A stretch of DNA of 57,895 nt from Cyclobacteriaceae bacterium (GTDB lineage Bacteria; Bacteroidota; Bacteroidia; Cytophagales; Cyclobacteriaceae). The stretch is from positions 1 to 57,895 of the forward strand of contig CANGZP010000005.1 of assembly GCA_947458475.1 (NCBI GenBank), in the 5' to 3' direction. The position numbers and the translations under genes are program-made. Shown here piece by piece: positions 42,275 to 49,902 of this stretch. The notes beneath the pieces are model-generated. The model worked only from the letters and a program-made list of their open reading frames with translations. It had not been told where the DNA came from and searched no databases. Every line of letters begins with the position of its first letter. The first letter of the stretch is position 1.

Positions 42275-42857
42275 CAGTGGCCGCGGTTAAAAGTGCAGCA
42301 ATTTCACTTTTGCTGAGGTATTTTATTTCTACGCGCAAGGAAATTGGGCTTAGGGGTTGGTCTTGCTTGTCTCGCGGAACAGATACGATGCGGTCAATGA
42401 TGTCCATCCCTTTGATGATTCTTCCAAAGACCGTATAATCTCCATCCAGTCGAGGGATTCCTGCAGGATTTTGTACGATGTAAAATTGGCATCGGGCGGA
42501 CAGTTTGCCGGGATTATCGTCCCTGCCTGCTCCTAAAGCACCGTACACATGTTTCAATTCTGGGTGAAACTCAGGTGCCAATAGGTATTCCGGATCAGTG
42601 AATCCAGCCGGAGTATCTGGGCATCCCCCTTGAGCGACAAAGTTTGGAATCACTCGATTGAAGGTGAGTGAATCCCAATAACCGGCTTCAGCAAGTTGAA
42701 TAAAGCTTTTTTTGTGATTGGGGGTACGCTCATCCAATTCTATCCAAAGTTCGCCTTCTGGAGTTTGAATGTATCCTACTGGGATTTTATCGGTTTGGGC
42801 GATGCCCACTTGCCAAAAAAGCAGGAAGAGGCAACAGAGGAATAGTGGTTTTCTCAT
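42267..42857 (-). CDS. Exported cyclophilin-type peptidyl-prolyl isomerase
   Basis: A 196-residue cyclophilin with a signal peptide (MRKPLFLCCLFLLFWQVGIAQ). Typical residues: YWDSLTFNRVIPNFVAQGGCPDTP (catalytic Arg in FNRVIP), GALGAGRDDNPGKLSARCQFYIVQ, YTVFGRIIKGMDIIDRI. It would assist folding outside the cytoplasm. It is the first gene of the long minus-strand run and overlaps the Gfo/Idh/MocA gene; no functional link to fucose is known. Confidence 0.93.
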   Translation of the reverse strand: MRKPLFLCCLFLLFWQVGIAQTDKIPVGYIQTPEGELWIELDERTPNHKKSFIQLAEAGYWDSLTFNRVIPNFVAQGGCPDTPAGFTDPEYLLAPEFHPELKHVYGALGAGRDDNPGKLSARCQFYIVQNPAGIPRLDGDYTVFGRIIKGMDIIDRIVSVPRDKQDQPLSPISLRVEIKYLSKSEIAALLTAATDE

Positions 42858-43019
42858 CGTAGAAAAGTTTACTTCCTAAACTACGGATTTCTGAGTTACA
42901 TTTTATTTCCTTTTTGAGGAAAGCTAGGATTTAAAGTCCCAAACTGAGTTTTAGCTTATTCAAAGGGAAGAGGTTTTTTCTACTTCCTAGGTGATAAAAT
43001 CAGGTTCTAACCTAAAAAA

Positions 43020-44144
43020 TTAGAGGCCCAACTGGTTGATAACAGGGTGGGCATACATGCTAAGAAATTTTTCTACCTCTAGGGGATTTTCTTGATTTAC
43101 TTTTTGGGAAAGGCGCTTTTCAAAACTCGCTTTTTCTGCTGTAGTGTACTGCGATGTAAATTGACTTTTCTGATTTAGAAGATCGTGAGCAATATAATTG
43201 CTAGGCCAGAGTTTGTATCCTTTCCAAATTTCCTGATCAATCAACTCTCCGAGTTTGCTTAGTTTTTCGTTTTGCGTGAGCTCCTCTTTTTTCAGTTGAC
43301 GGATCTCCTTGGTCATCACTTTATTGACCTGGATGTGGATACGCTTTTTGGGTCCCATGATGCCACTCAACAATGTGATAAAGTCCTCATTTTCTCCTTT
43401 TACATAGATTTCTTCCTTTGATTTTGCAATCAATTCAGGGATTTTCAAGGAGTCGGTTGGGTCATATTCGTAAGAGATCGAAACTGGGACCAGCTGTATT
43501 TTTTCAAAGAAATTGAATGGATTACTGCCTTTTTCGGCAAGGGTAAGCATTTTCAAAACGCCCTTTTGTGTGCTGTCGTTTCCGTCTTTGGTTCTCCCTT
43601 CGCGCTGTGCGGTCCATACGGATCGGTTTTCGCGTAGGAGGGATTTGTGAATAAATTGAGAGGCGAGTTGGGAGCTTTCCAGTAAAGCTCTACCGCTAAG
43701 ACCTCTTCGAATGGCAAAATTCCGATTTAGCTTAGATAGGATGTGAATGAAAGGCTTTTTGATCAAGTTGTCTCCGATGGCAGAAGTTGTCATGACTAGC
43801 CCATTTTCGTACAGACAGGCATTTAGCAAGGAGGTGTCCAAGATGATATCGCGGTGGTTGGAAACAAACAGATAAGCTGTGTTGGGTTCTAATTGCTCAA
43901 AGCCACCTACTGTCAAGCCTTCCGAACTCATTTCCAATACTTTTCGGACAGCAGGATAGATAAAGTTGATTTGAAAATCCCGCAAGGAATGGGTGTGTTT
44001 CATACGATCCTTCCAGGACTTTGCTTGGTCCTCAGGAAAGGTAAACTGCATCATGGCTTCCAGCATGGGGTCGTCCACAATCTCTCGGATGGCAGCATTT
44101 ACCTCTGCGTCGTAAAAGGGGCGGATTGAATCGAACTGGGACAT
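43020..44144 (-). CDS. 1-acyl-glycerol-3-phosphate acyltransferase (PlsC-like)
   Basis: A 374-residue acyltransferase of the PlsC/LPLAT superfamily. The catalytic block reads FVSNHRDIILDTSLL at about residues 93-107, so the His is followed by Asp at +2 and +6, rather than the canonical His-x4-Asp. Further blocks are NFAIRRGLSGRALLESS (substrate-binding region) and VWTAQREGRTKDGNDSTQKGV (the EGxR block). This fits a Bacteroidota-type phospholipid or lipid A-like acyltransferase; acyl donor and acceptor are not readable. It is a single gene facing no partner. Confidence 0.86.
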   Translation of the reverse strand: MSQFDSIRPFYDAEVNAAIREIVDDPMLEAMMQFTFPEDQAKSWKDRMKHTHSLRDFQINFIYPAVRKVLEMSSEGLTVGGFEQLEPNTAYLFVSNHRDIILDTSLLNACLYENGLVMTTSAIGDNLIKKPFIHILSKLNRNFAIRRGLSGRALLESSQLASQFIHKSLLRENRSVWTAQREGRTKDGNDSTQKGVLKMLTLAEKGSNPFNFFEKIQLVPVSISYEYDPTDSLKIPELIAKSKEEIYVKGENEDFITLLSGIMGPKKRIHIQVNKVMTKEIRQLKKEELTQNEKLSKLGELIDQEIWKGYKLWPSNYIAHDLLNQKSQFTSQYTTAEKASFEKRLSQKVNQENPLEVEKFLSMYAHPVINQLGL

Positions 44145-44228
44145 GGTTGAATAGGCTTAAACTTAGCGTGTAAAGTTAGTTTAATTTTAAAAGGGATTAA
44201 AATTTGGGGATCGAGCCTCTCCGCTAGT

Positions 44229-45077
44229 TTACCGCTTTAGGGATTTGGTCAAAAAGAAAAACTGTACCGGCAATGCATCAGTCCAATAGTTCCAAGTATG
44301 TGCACCTGGTCTTTCAATGTATTCGTGTGGGATTTTATTTTCCATCAAAAGCGAATGCATTTGACGGTTGGTCTCGATCAAAAAGTCATCTACCCCACAA
44401 TCAATGAGTACCGAGATTTTTTGATTTTTAAGTTGATCTACTAGGCCTACCGCAGTGTAAGAACTAAATACTGGACCTTGGTAATTGATGGCTCCCAGCA
44501 TTTCTTTTTGACCTTGTTTCCGCAGGTTTCGAAACTCTTCGCCAACTTTCCATAGGTCGGTATCAATGTTCATCACGCCACTCATGCTTCCTGCAGCGAT
44601 AAATAGGGTAGGGTGCTTGGCAGCAAGGGTAATGGCTCCATGACCCCCCATGGACAAGCCGGTGATGGCCCGAGATTCTTTTTGTGCAAGTGTTCGGTAA
44701 TTTTTGTCGACAAATGGAATCAATTCTTGAATCATGTAGGTTTCGTAGCGAACAGAATCTAGTAGCGGACTATCGTAATAATAGCTTGCAGGACCTACCC
44801 CAGGGGTGACAATCAACACCTGATGTTCCTCTGCCAATTGATTCACGATTCCTTTTTCGGTTACTTTTTGATGCCAATCCGAAAAGGCGCCAGATCCACC
44901 ATGCAGGAGGTAGATCACCGGGTAGCTGCTTTTCCCATTTTCATAGCTAGATGGAAAAGTGATGGCTGCTTTCAGCGTCTTTTTCATGGATGGGCTGAAT
45001 ACTGAAATGGTATCCACTTTAGCCTGAGCAAAAAGGAGGGAAGGAAGCAGGAGAAGTGCAAGCAATAGGCTTTTCAT
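44229..45077 (-). CDS. Exported esterase of the esterase D/antigen 85 type
   Basis: A 282-residue alpha/beta-hydrolase with a signal peptide (MKSLLLALLLLPSLLFAQ). It shows YPVIYLLHGGSGAFSDWH (oxyanion loop), nucleophile Ser142 in TGLSMGGHGAI, Asp in IDCGVDDFLIE and His in RPGAHTWNYW. The family (PF00756) includes ferric-enterobactin and feruloyl esterases and S-formylglutathione hydrolases. Being exported, carbohydrate-ester or feruloyl-like cleavage is plausible; the substrate is not determined. Confidence 0.92.
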   Translation of the reverse strand: MKSLLLALLLLPSLLFAQAKVDTISVFSPSMKKTLKAAITFPSSYENGKSSYPVIYLLHGGSGAFSDWHQKVTEKGIVNQLAEEHQVLIVTPGVGPASYYYDSPLLDSVRYETYMIQELIPFVDKNYRTLAQKESRAITGLSMGGHGAITLAAKHPTLFIAAGSMSGVMNIDTDLWKVGEEFRNLRKQGQKEMLGAINYQGPVFSSYTAVGLVDQLKNQKISVLIDCGVDDFLIETNRQMHSLLMENKIPHEYIERPGAHTWNYWTDALPVQFFFLTKSLKR

Positions 45078-45344
45078 AGTAGCGGTTGAATTTGAGTGCT
45101 AGATTGGTTGTAACTGGTTTGCTAAGATCAGACAAGAATCCTATCTGAGTTTTAGAAAACCTAGTTTGAAAGGTTCATTTCAAAAATAAGTAATCCTTCA
45201 GGGTATTCCGAATAAGCTTTTTGCTGGAATTCAGATTTTTAATTTGCATAGACTGGAAGAAGCTATTTTTTCGAATTTGAACAAATAAGTTACCAATACA
45301 TTGGCCTTATGCTTATCTTAATCCAATCATTTTTTATTGATCCC

Positions 45345-46430
45345 ATGAAAACACTACAACACCTTGCCTACGCACTTTTAGTTTTGGTTTTGGGCGCCCT
45401 AGTAGCGAAAGAAGGATCCTTTATTTTTGTACCGCTGGTTTGGGGAATATTTTTTGCCTTTGCCTTGTATCCGATATCCTCCTGGTTTGAACGAAGAAGA
45501 TTCCCCAGAGGGCTTGCAATATTTCTGAGTATCCTGGGCATTTCTATCCTAGCCTTTGGGATTTTTTACCTCTTGTTGAACCAAGTGTTTGGATTGATCC
45601 GTGAGATCCCCGAGATAGAAGCCAATATTTCTGGAAAAATGGCACGCTATTCCGAGGAACTCAACCTCTTCTTCGGTGAGGACTGGATCAGTTCGAATAC
45701 GCTTCCTAGCCTTGACTCCTTAGTTAGTTCATTCGATTTCAACAAAACCCTTTTTGCAACTGGAAAATCGCTTACGCTGATTGGGATTGTGCCTTTGTAC
45801 ATTTTTTTATTGCTCTATTACAAAGATTTTTTTGCCGAATTTCTGGTGCGGTATTCCTCCAAAAACCAGGAAACGGTACTTCATTGGGTCAATGATTCAG
45901 GACAAGTGATTCAGGATTATTTGGTGGGGATGATTCGTGTGACCGGAATCGTTGCCTTCTTGTCTGGTCTGTTTTTTTATTCCATTGGGGTTGAATTCTT
46001 TATTCTGTTTGCGGTATTTATTGCCCTGATGAATTTGATTCCCTTTGTGGGGGTTTTTCTTTCTTCCGTATTCGCGGTCGTCTATGTTTTTTTGACTACA
46101 GACTCCCTGATTTATCCCTTGCTTACTTTCGTGTGTTTGTGGGGGATTCAACTATTGGAAAACAACTTGATTACGCCCATGGTGGTAGGGTCTAAGGTGA
46201 AAGTAAATGCCTTAGCTGTCCTCATCTCCATTTTAATTGGCGGTTGGCTTTGGGGAATTTCTGGAATGATCTTGTTTATTCCCTTGGTGGGAATATTGAA
46301 AATCACCCTTGAAAAAAGTGAACAATTCAAAGCCTTTGGCTTTTTGTTGAGCGACGATGTCCAAGTCAACGAGGACTCAGAAAACTTCTGGAAGATTTTG
46401 AGAAAGATGATTGTGAAGCAAAAAAAGTAA
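45345..46430 (+). CDS. AI-2E-family transporter
   Basis: A 361-residue polytopic protein of the AI-2E (PF01594) family. It has a first hydrophobic pair (KTLQHLAYALLVLVLGALVAKEGSFIFVPLVWGIFFAFALYPISSWFERR), a large loop at about 85-140, and the C-terminal block LENNLITPMVVGSKVKVNALAVLISILIGGWLWGISGMILFIPL, the family hallmark. Members are reported as autoinducer-2 exporters or Na+/H+ antiporters. ATG 45345 gives MKTLQH; an ATG 12 codons upstream is possible but would prepend hydrophobic residues to the first helix. Confidence 0.92.
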   Translation: MKTLQHLAYALLVLVLGALVAKEGSFIFVPLVWGIFFAFALYPISSWFERRRFPRGLAIFLSILGISILAFGIFYLLLNQVFGLIREIPEIEANISGKMARYSEELNLFFGEDWISSNTLPSLDSLVSSFDFNKTLFATGKSLTLIGIVPLYIFLLLYYKDFFAEFLVRYSSKNQETVLHWVNDSGQVIQDYLVGMIRVTGIVAFLSGLFFYSIGVEFFILFAVFIALMNLIPFVGVFLSSVFAVVYVFLTTDSLIYPLLTFVCLWGIQLLENNLITPMVVGSKVKVNALAVLISILIGGWLWGISGMILFIPLVGILKITLEKSEQFKAFGFLLSDDVQVNEDSENFWKILRKMIVKQKK

Positions 46431-46443
46431 ATCAAAAAATAAG

Positions 46444-46518
46444 TCGGGGTGGCAGGATTCGAACCTACGACCTTCCCGCACCCTTGCGGGACGAGATACC
46501 TGGCTACTCTACACCCAG
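46444..46518 (-). pseudogene. tRNA-Pro-like copy with the anticodon arm replaced by a hairpin
   Basis: Minus strand, 75 bases. T-arm and 3' acceptor half are identical to the intact tRNA-Pro at 46576-46649, including seven bases of 3' flank. The 5' half has CTGGGTG in place of CGGGGTG (one acceptor mismatch) and a D-stem GAG/CTC in place of GCG/CGC, a compensated pair change. The anticodon arm is TCCCGCA-AGGG-TGCGGGA, a 7-bp stem with a 4-nt loop, 18 bases instead of 17, so no anticodon loop with U33 can form. It lies downstream of the terminator of the intact tRNA. Confidence 0.75.
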
Positions 46519-46522
46519 GAAC

Positions 46523-46552
46523 AAAAAAAGCCAACAAGTATTTGCTGGCTTT
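46523..46552 (-). terminator. Terminator after tRNA-Pro(TGG)
   Basis: On the minus strand AAAGCCA (46552-46546) pairs with TGGCTTT (46533-46527), with an inner CAA/TTG pairing, followed by a T7 run. It lies 23 bases past the tRNA-Pro 3' end. Confidence 0.65.
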
Positions 46553-46575
46553 AAGTGATTTTGATTTTAAATAAG

Positions 46576-46649
46576 TCGGGGTGGCAGGATTCGAACCTAC
46601 GACCTCCACATCCCAAATGTGGCGCGATACCGGGCTACGCTACACCCCG
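46576..46649 (-). tRNA. tRNA-Pro (anticodon TGG)
   Basis: Minus strand, 74 bases without an encoded CCA. Acceptor stem CGGGGTG/CACCCCG with discriminator A; D-stem GCG/CGC with GG in the D-loop; anticodon stem CCACA/TGTGG around TTTGGGA, giving anticodon TGG; T-arm GTAGG-TTCGAAT-CCTGC. It reads CCA and, by wobble, other proline codons. Confidence 0.95.
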
Positions 46650-46708
46650 AACTTTTTTATAGATTCAACTAGCCGTTGCTAATTGAGTGTTTTTTGTTTT
46701 CTTTCATT

Positions 46709-46775
46709 AAGGGATTCGAAACTGGGACCTTCCCGCACTGCTGCGGGACGCGATACCGGGCTACGCTACACCCCG
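46709..46775 (-). pseudogene. Truncated tRNA-Pro-like copy with the same hairpin swap
   Basis: Minus strand. The first 27 bases (acceptor 5' strand and D-arm) match the intact tRNA-Pro exactly. The anticodon arm is TCCCGCA-GCAG-TGCGGGA, the same 7-bp stem as the copy at 46444-46518 with a different tetraloop. The variable loop AGGTC and T-loop TTCGAAT survive, but the T-stem is broken and the 3' acceptor strand is absent. It therefore cannot form a complete tRNA. Confidence 0.7.
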
Positions 46776-46776
46776 A

Positions 46777-47150
46777 AATTGTTCCAAAGCGCTTTTGCTT
46801 TGAAGTGGTGCAAACATAGCCAAAAATACTTTCTAAGTACCTATCCCTGAAAAAAATTGTTTTTTAAGGCTCTAGTCGTGTTCAAGCACTTAGTATTTGG
46901 CCAAAAAAACAGGACGTATTTACACGAGCGATGCTATCAGTTGAAGGTCGGAGAGGAACTTTTCTAGCAATTCCCTTAACTTGCTGAAGGGCAAGCCAGA
47001 TCCAGACATCAATGCGATGAAGGAAAGTAAAAATTTCAAGCAATAAATTCCGGTCTATCCAATTGGGATAGTTTACTTATCCTTAAAGGTATTTAGATTA
47101 GATCGTTCAAGTTAAAACCCAATACATTTCACCAAATACTAGTTAAACCC
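46777..47150. other. Non-coding gap between tRNA cluster and S10 peptidase
   Basis: About 370 bases with no supported gene. The plus-strand promoter of the peptidase must be here but I cannot place it. No tRNA-like element beyond the truncated copy is visible. Confidence 0.5.
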
Positions 47151-48659
47151 ATGAAAAAACACATTTTCCTGCTATTTCTATTCCTATCAGGAATAAGTAT
47201 GGCTCAAACTACCAAAGAAGCTTCTACAAGTACCTCACCTAAAGCTCAGGTGGCGGAGTCCAAACAATCCGTAACATTGGACGGAAAAGTAATTCCACTT
47301 CTTGCAAAGGCAGGAACTATGGAGTTGAAAGACGAGAATAATCGTCCGATCGCTCTTTTTGGATTTACTGCCTATTTCAAAGAAAACCCAGAGAAAAACC
47401 GTCCCATTGTCTTTGCATTCAATGGAGGTCCTGGTTCTTCTTCCTATTGGTTGCACATGGGCGTAATGGGACCCAAGCGAATTGTAGTGGATGATCCCAA
47501 CTACAACGCTGCGGCACCTTACCAGCTAACCAACAATGAGTTTTCGATCCTTGATGTGGCCGATGTGGTCATGATGGACCCCGTGGGAACAGGTCTTAGT
47601 GTACCTATAGGTGACGCAAAGGGCGCTGATTTCTGGGGAGTGGATCAGGACATCCGCAGCACCAGCTTGTTTATCATGCAGTTTTTAAAAGAATATGGCC
47701 GACTCAATTCTCCCAAATACATTTTGGGTGAGAGCTACGGTACCTTCCGCAATGCAGGGGTGATGAATTACCTGTTGGACAAAGGCTATGCCTTGAATGG
47801 AGTGATCATGGTGTCTGCAGTTTTTGACCTGCGCACCCTGTTTTTTGCTCCAAATGAAGACTTGCCTTACAGCGTGTACCTGCCGACAATAGCTGCTACC
47901 AGCTGGTACCACAACAAGGTGACTGACAAAGGGAAGGATCTTCCTTCTTTTGTACAGGAGGTGAGAGAATTTGTTGAGAATGTATACGCGCCGTCCTTAT
48001 TTAAAGGTAACCGGCTTGCTGCCACAGAAAAAACTGAGATTGCTGCAAAATTGGAAGACTATACAGGCATTGCAGCCAAGGTATGGGAGCGTGCAGACCT
48101 TCGAATCACTCCAGGAGAATATTACCAAGAACTGCTTCGGGAAGAGGGAATGACTGTAGGCAGGTTGGATTCCCGTTACAAGGGGATCAACCTGGACCCA
48201 ATGGCCATGTCGGCCTTTACGGATCCTCAAAGTGATGCCATTTCACCGGCTTACACCATGGGTTTTTTGGATTATTTCCATGGGAGCTTGGGCGTGAGTA
48301 AAGATTTGCAGTATGCCACTTCTGCCTATGCCAAAGAAGGATTTAAATGGGATTGGAAGCACCAAGGAAATAATTTCTGGGGTGCAGATGCCGCTGTTAC
48401 CACCGTGCCTGACATGGCGGAAGCCTTGAGCAAGGATCCACACGTCGAGGTCTTGATCATGAATGGTTACTACGACTTGGCCACTGTATTTCATGGCGTG
48501 GAGCACTCGATTTCTCATATGGGTTTACCTGCTTCCGCTACCGACCGAATCAAGATGACGTATTACGAGGCGGGCCACATGATGTACACGCATTTGCCTT
48601 CTGCAAAATTATTCAGAGAAGACTTGAAAAAGTTCATTCAGGATACTGTAAGTAAATAA
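47151..48659 (+). CDS. Exported S10-family serine carboxypeptidase-like protein
   Basis: A 502-residue protein with signal peptide MKKHIFLLFLFLSGISMAQ. It has the S10 oxyanion/substrate motif NGGPGSSSYW at 91-100, catalytic Ser195 in ILGESYGTFR, Asp in IMNGYYDLAT and His in YEAGHMMYTHLPS. S10 enzymes remove C-terminal residues at acidic pH. It is a third exported peptidase in this window besides the M14 and S9 proteins, but lies in its own transcription unit with its own terminator. Confidence 0.93.
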   Translation: MKKHIFLLFLFLSGISMAQTTKEASTSTSPKAQVAESKQSVTLDGKVIPLLAKAGTMELKDENNRPIALFGFTAYFKENPEKNRPIVFAFNGGPGSSSYWLHMGVMGPKRIVVDDPNYNAAAPYQLTNNEFSILDVADVVMMDPVGTGLSVPIGDAKGADFWGVDQDIRSTSLFIMQFLKEYGRLNSPKYILGESYGTFRNAGVMNYLLDKGYALNGVIMVSAVFDLRTLFFAPNEDLPYSVYLPTIAATSWYHNKVTDKGKDLPSFVQEVREFVENVYAPSLFKGNRLAATEKTEIAAKLEDYTGIAAKVWERADLRITPGEYYQELLREEGMTVGRLDSRYKGINLDPMAMSAFTDPQSDAISPAYTMGFLDYFHGSLGVSKDLQYATSAYAKEGFKWDWKHQGNNFWGADAAVTTVPDMAEALSKDPHVEVLIMNGYYDLATVFHGVEHSISHMGLPASATDRIKMTYYEAGHMMYTHLPSAKLFREDLKKFIQDTVSK

Positions 48660-48668
48660 AATCACAGC

Positions 48669-48723
48669 GCCCAGTTCTTGAAACCTTTTGTTTTGAAGAA
48701 GGTGGAAGAGCTGGGCTTTTTTT
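48669..48723 (+). terminator. Terminator after the S10 peptidase
   Basis: GCCCAG (48669-48674) pairs with CTGGGC (48711-48716), extended by further pairs with an internal loop, followed by T7. Confidence 0.75.
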
Positions 48724-48870
48724 CTCTGGAATTGGCAGTTTGATAGTTTTATGCTCCGAATTCCGCCACTTTACCTAGCACAAAACGTTTTAAGCCATTT
48801 TAAAGAGTCAGAAAGCAAATGATTTGAGCTGAAAATTTGTAAATTGAATTAGCATTTAAGGCTTAAAAAT

Positions 48871-49092
48871 ATGTTCAACCCAATAGAAATAGACAGAAGT
48901 AATCTGACAATCATGGGAGTTAAGTTTTCCGACTTGAAATCCTTAGAGAGCACTGCAAACGCCCTGGGGAGTAATATGTTTGAAGGTTACGAACCGACTC
49001 CAAAAGGCATTGAAATTATAAGAGACTATGTTGCAGGAAAAATAACATTGCCTGAGCTTGTGGCATTTGCCAAAGAAAAAGCCTATGTCTAA
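48871..49092 (+). CDS. Class I Fic antitoxin (VbhA/FicA-like)
   Basis: A 73-residue protein in front of a Fic gene. It carries the inhibitory motif (S/T)xxxE(G/N) as SNMFEG at residues 34-39, whose Glu blocks ATP gamma-phosphate binding in class I Fic modules. The C-terminal part, PTPKGIEIIRDYVAGKITLPELVAFAKEKAYV, is the small helical antitoxin domain. Its stop overlaps the Fic start by eight bases, so toxin and antitoxin are translationally coupled with the antitoxin first. The base composition looks more AT-rich than the flanking genes. Confidence 0.88.
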   Translation: MFNPIEIDRSNLTIMGVKFSDLKSLESTANALGSNMFEGYEPTPKGIEIIRDYVAGKITLPELVAFAKEKAYV

Positions 49093-49699
49093 TTCTTACG
49101 AATACATAGATTCTGACTTCATCTACACAGACCCGAATACAGGACTTTTAAGGAATTTACAAGATATTTCAGACCCCGATGTTTTACTTTTTGTTGAGAG
49201 TGGTGTTGTAACCAAGCGACTTAAAGAACTTTACGAAAATCCAATAAAAATCAAGGGAGTTGACAGCCTTTTTGAAATTCATAGAATTTTATTTCAAGAC
49301 ATTTACGGTTGGGCAGGAAAAAAGCGGACAGTAGAAATTAGCAAAGACGGTAAGCAGTTCTTCCCTACTTCGCACTTTGAAAATGCTTTAAGATACATTG
49401 ACCAGTTAATGGCTGGGTTCAAGAAAATTTCGAAAAACAACAAAAAACTGCTAGCAGAGAAATTGGCAGAAGTTTTAGATAACGTCAATTATTTACACCC
49501 CTTTAGAGAAGGGAATGGACGAGCACAAAGGGAGTTTTTGAGACTGTTAGCGTTAGAAAAAGACTTGGCCCTAAATCTCAATCCGCCAGATAACAAAAGT
49601 GTTTTCGAACGCTATATGCAAGGAACAATTGAAAGTGATGTGAAGATATTGACTGAATTGATTTTTGAGCTTATTGATACGATTGACCGTACCCCTTAA
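49085..49699 (+). CDS. Fic-domain toxin (adenylyltransferase-type)
   Basis: A 204-residue Fic protein. The core motif HPFREGNGRAQR is at about residues 138-149, with the catalytic His, the acidic residue and the phosphate-binding GNGR complete, so an active AMP-transferase is expected. The flap GKKRTVEISKDGKQFFP lies upstream, and residues 15-45 form the usual N-terminal lead. ATG 49085 (MSNSYEY) is chosen over a start nine codons upstream. Class I Fic toxins of this type, e.g. VbhT and FicT, modify DNA gyrase or topoisomerase IV; the target here is unknown. Confidence 0.92.
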   Translation: MSNSYEYIDSDFIYTDPNTGLLRNLQDISDPDVLLFVESGVVTKRLKELYENPIKIKGVDSLFEIHRILFQDIYGWAGKKRTVEISKDGKQFFPTSHFENALRYIDQLMAGFKKISKNNKKLLAEKLAEVLDNVNYLHPFREGNGRAQREFLRLLALEKDLALNLNPPDNKSVFERYMQGTIESDVKILTELIFELIDTIDRTP

Positions 49700-49902
49700 A
49701 TTCGGTCTGGTCTAAGGTTGGCAAAATCGCTGATTTATAATAATCCAATAAAAAACAGGAAGTCAGAGTTCAAAGCATGTTGAATTCAACCTCAGGTAAC
49801 CGAAACGATTTAATCGCTTATTTCTGTAAATTAGAAGTGATAATGGATAAAAAGTGCCGCAAATAAAAGAGTTAGGTGCGATTCAATGACGACCGTAAAT
49901 TC

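Noticed and set aside
42960-43019. Terminator downstream of the acyltransferase (AGGTT/AACCT near 43001-43016)
   Set aside because: Only a five-base stem with a two-base loop; too weak to call.
46148-46609. Minus-strand frame of about 150 codons across the tRNA-Pro copies, containing VGSNPATPT twice
   Set aside because: That peptide is the classic false translation of tRNA T-arms; the frame covers the intact tRNA and the swapped copy and overlaps the AI-2E gene.
46709-46775. Calling the truncated element a functional tRNA
   Set aside because: It has no 3' acceptor strand, a broken T-stem and no anticodon loop.
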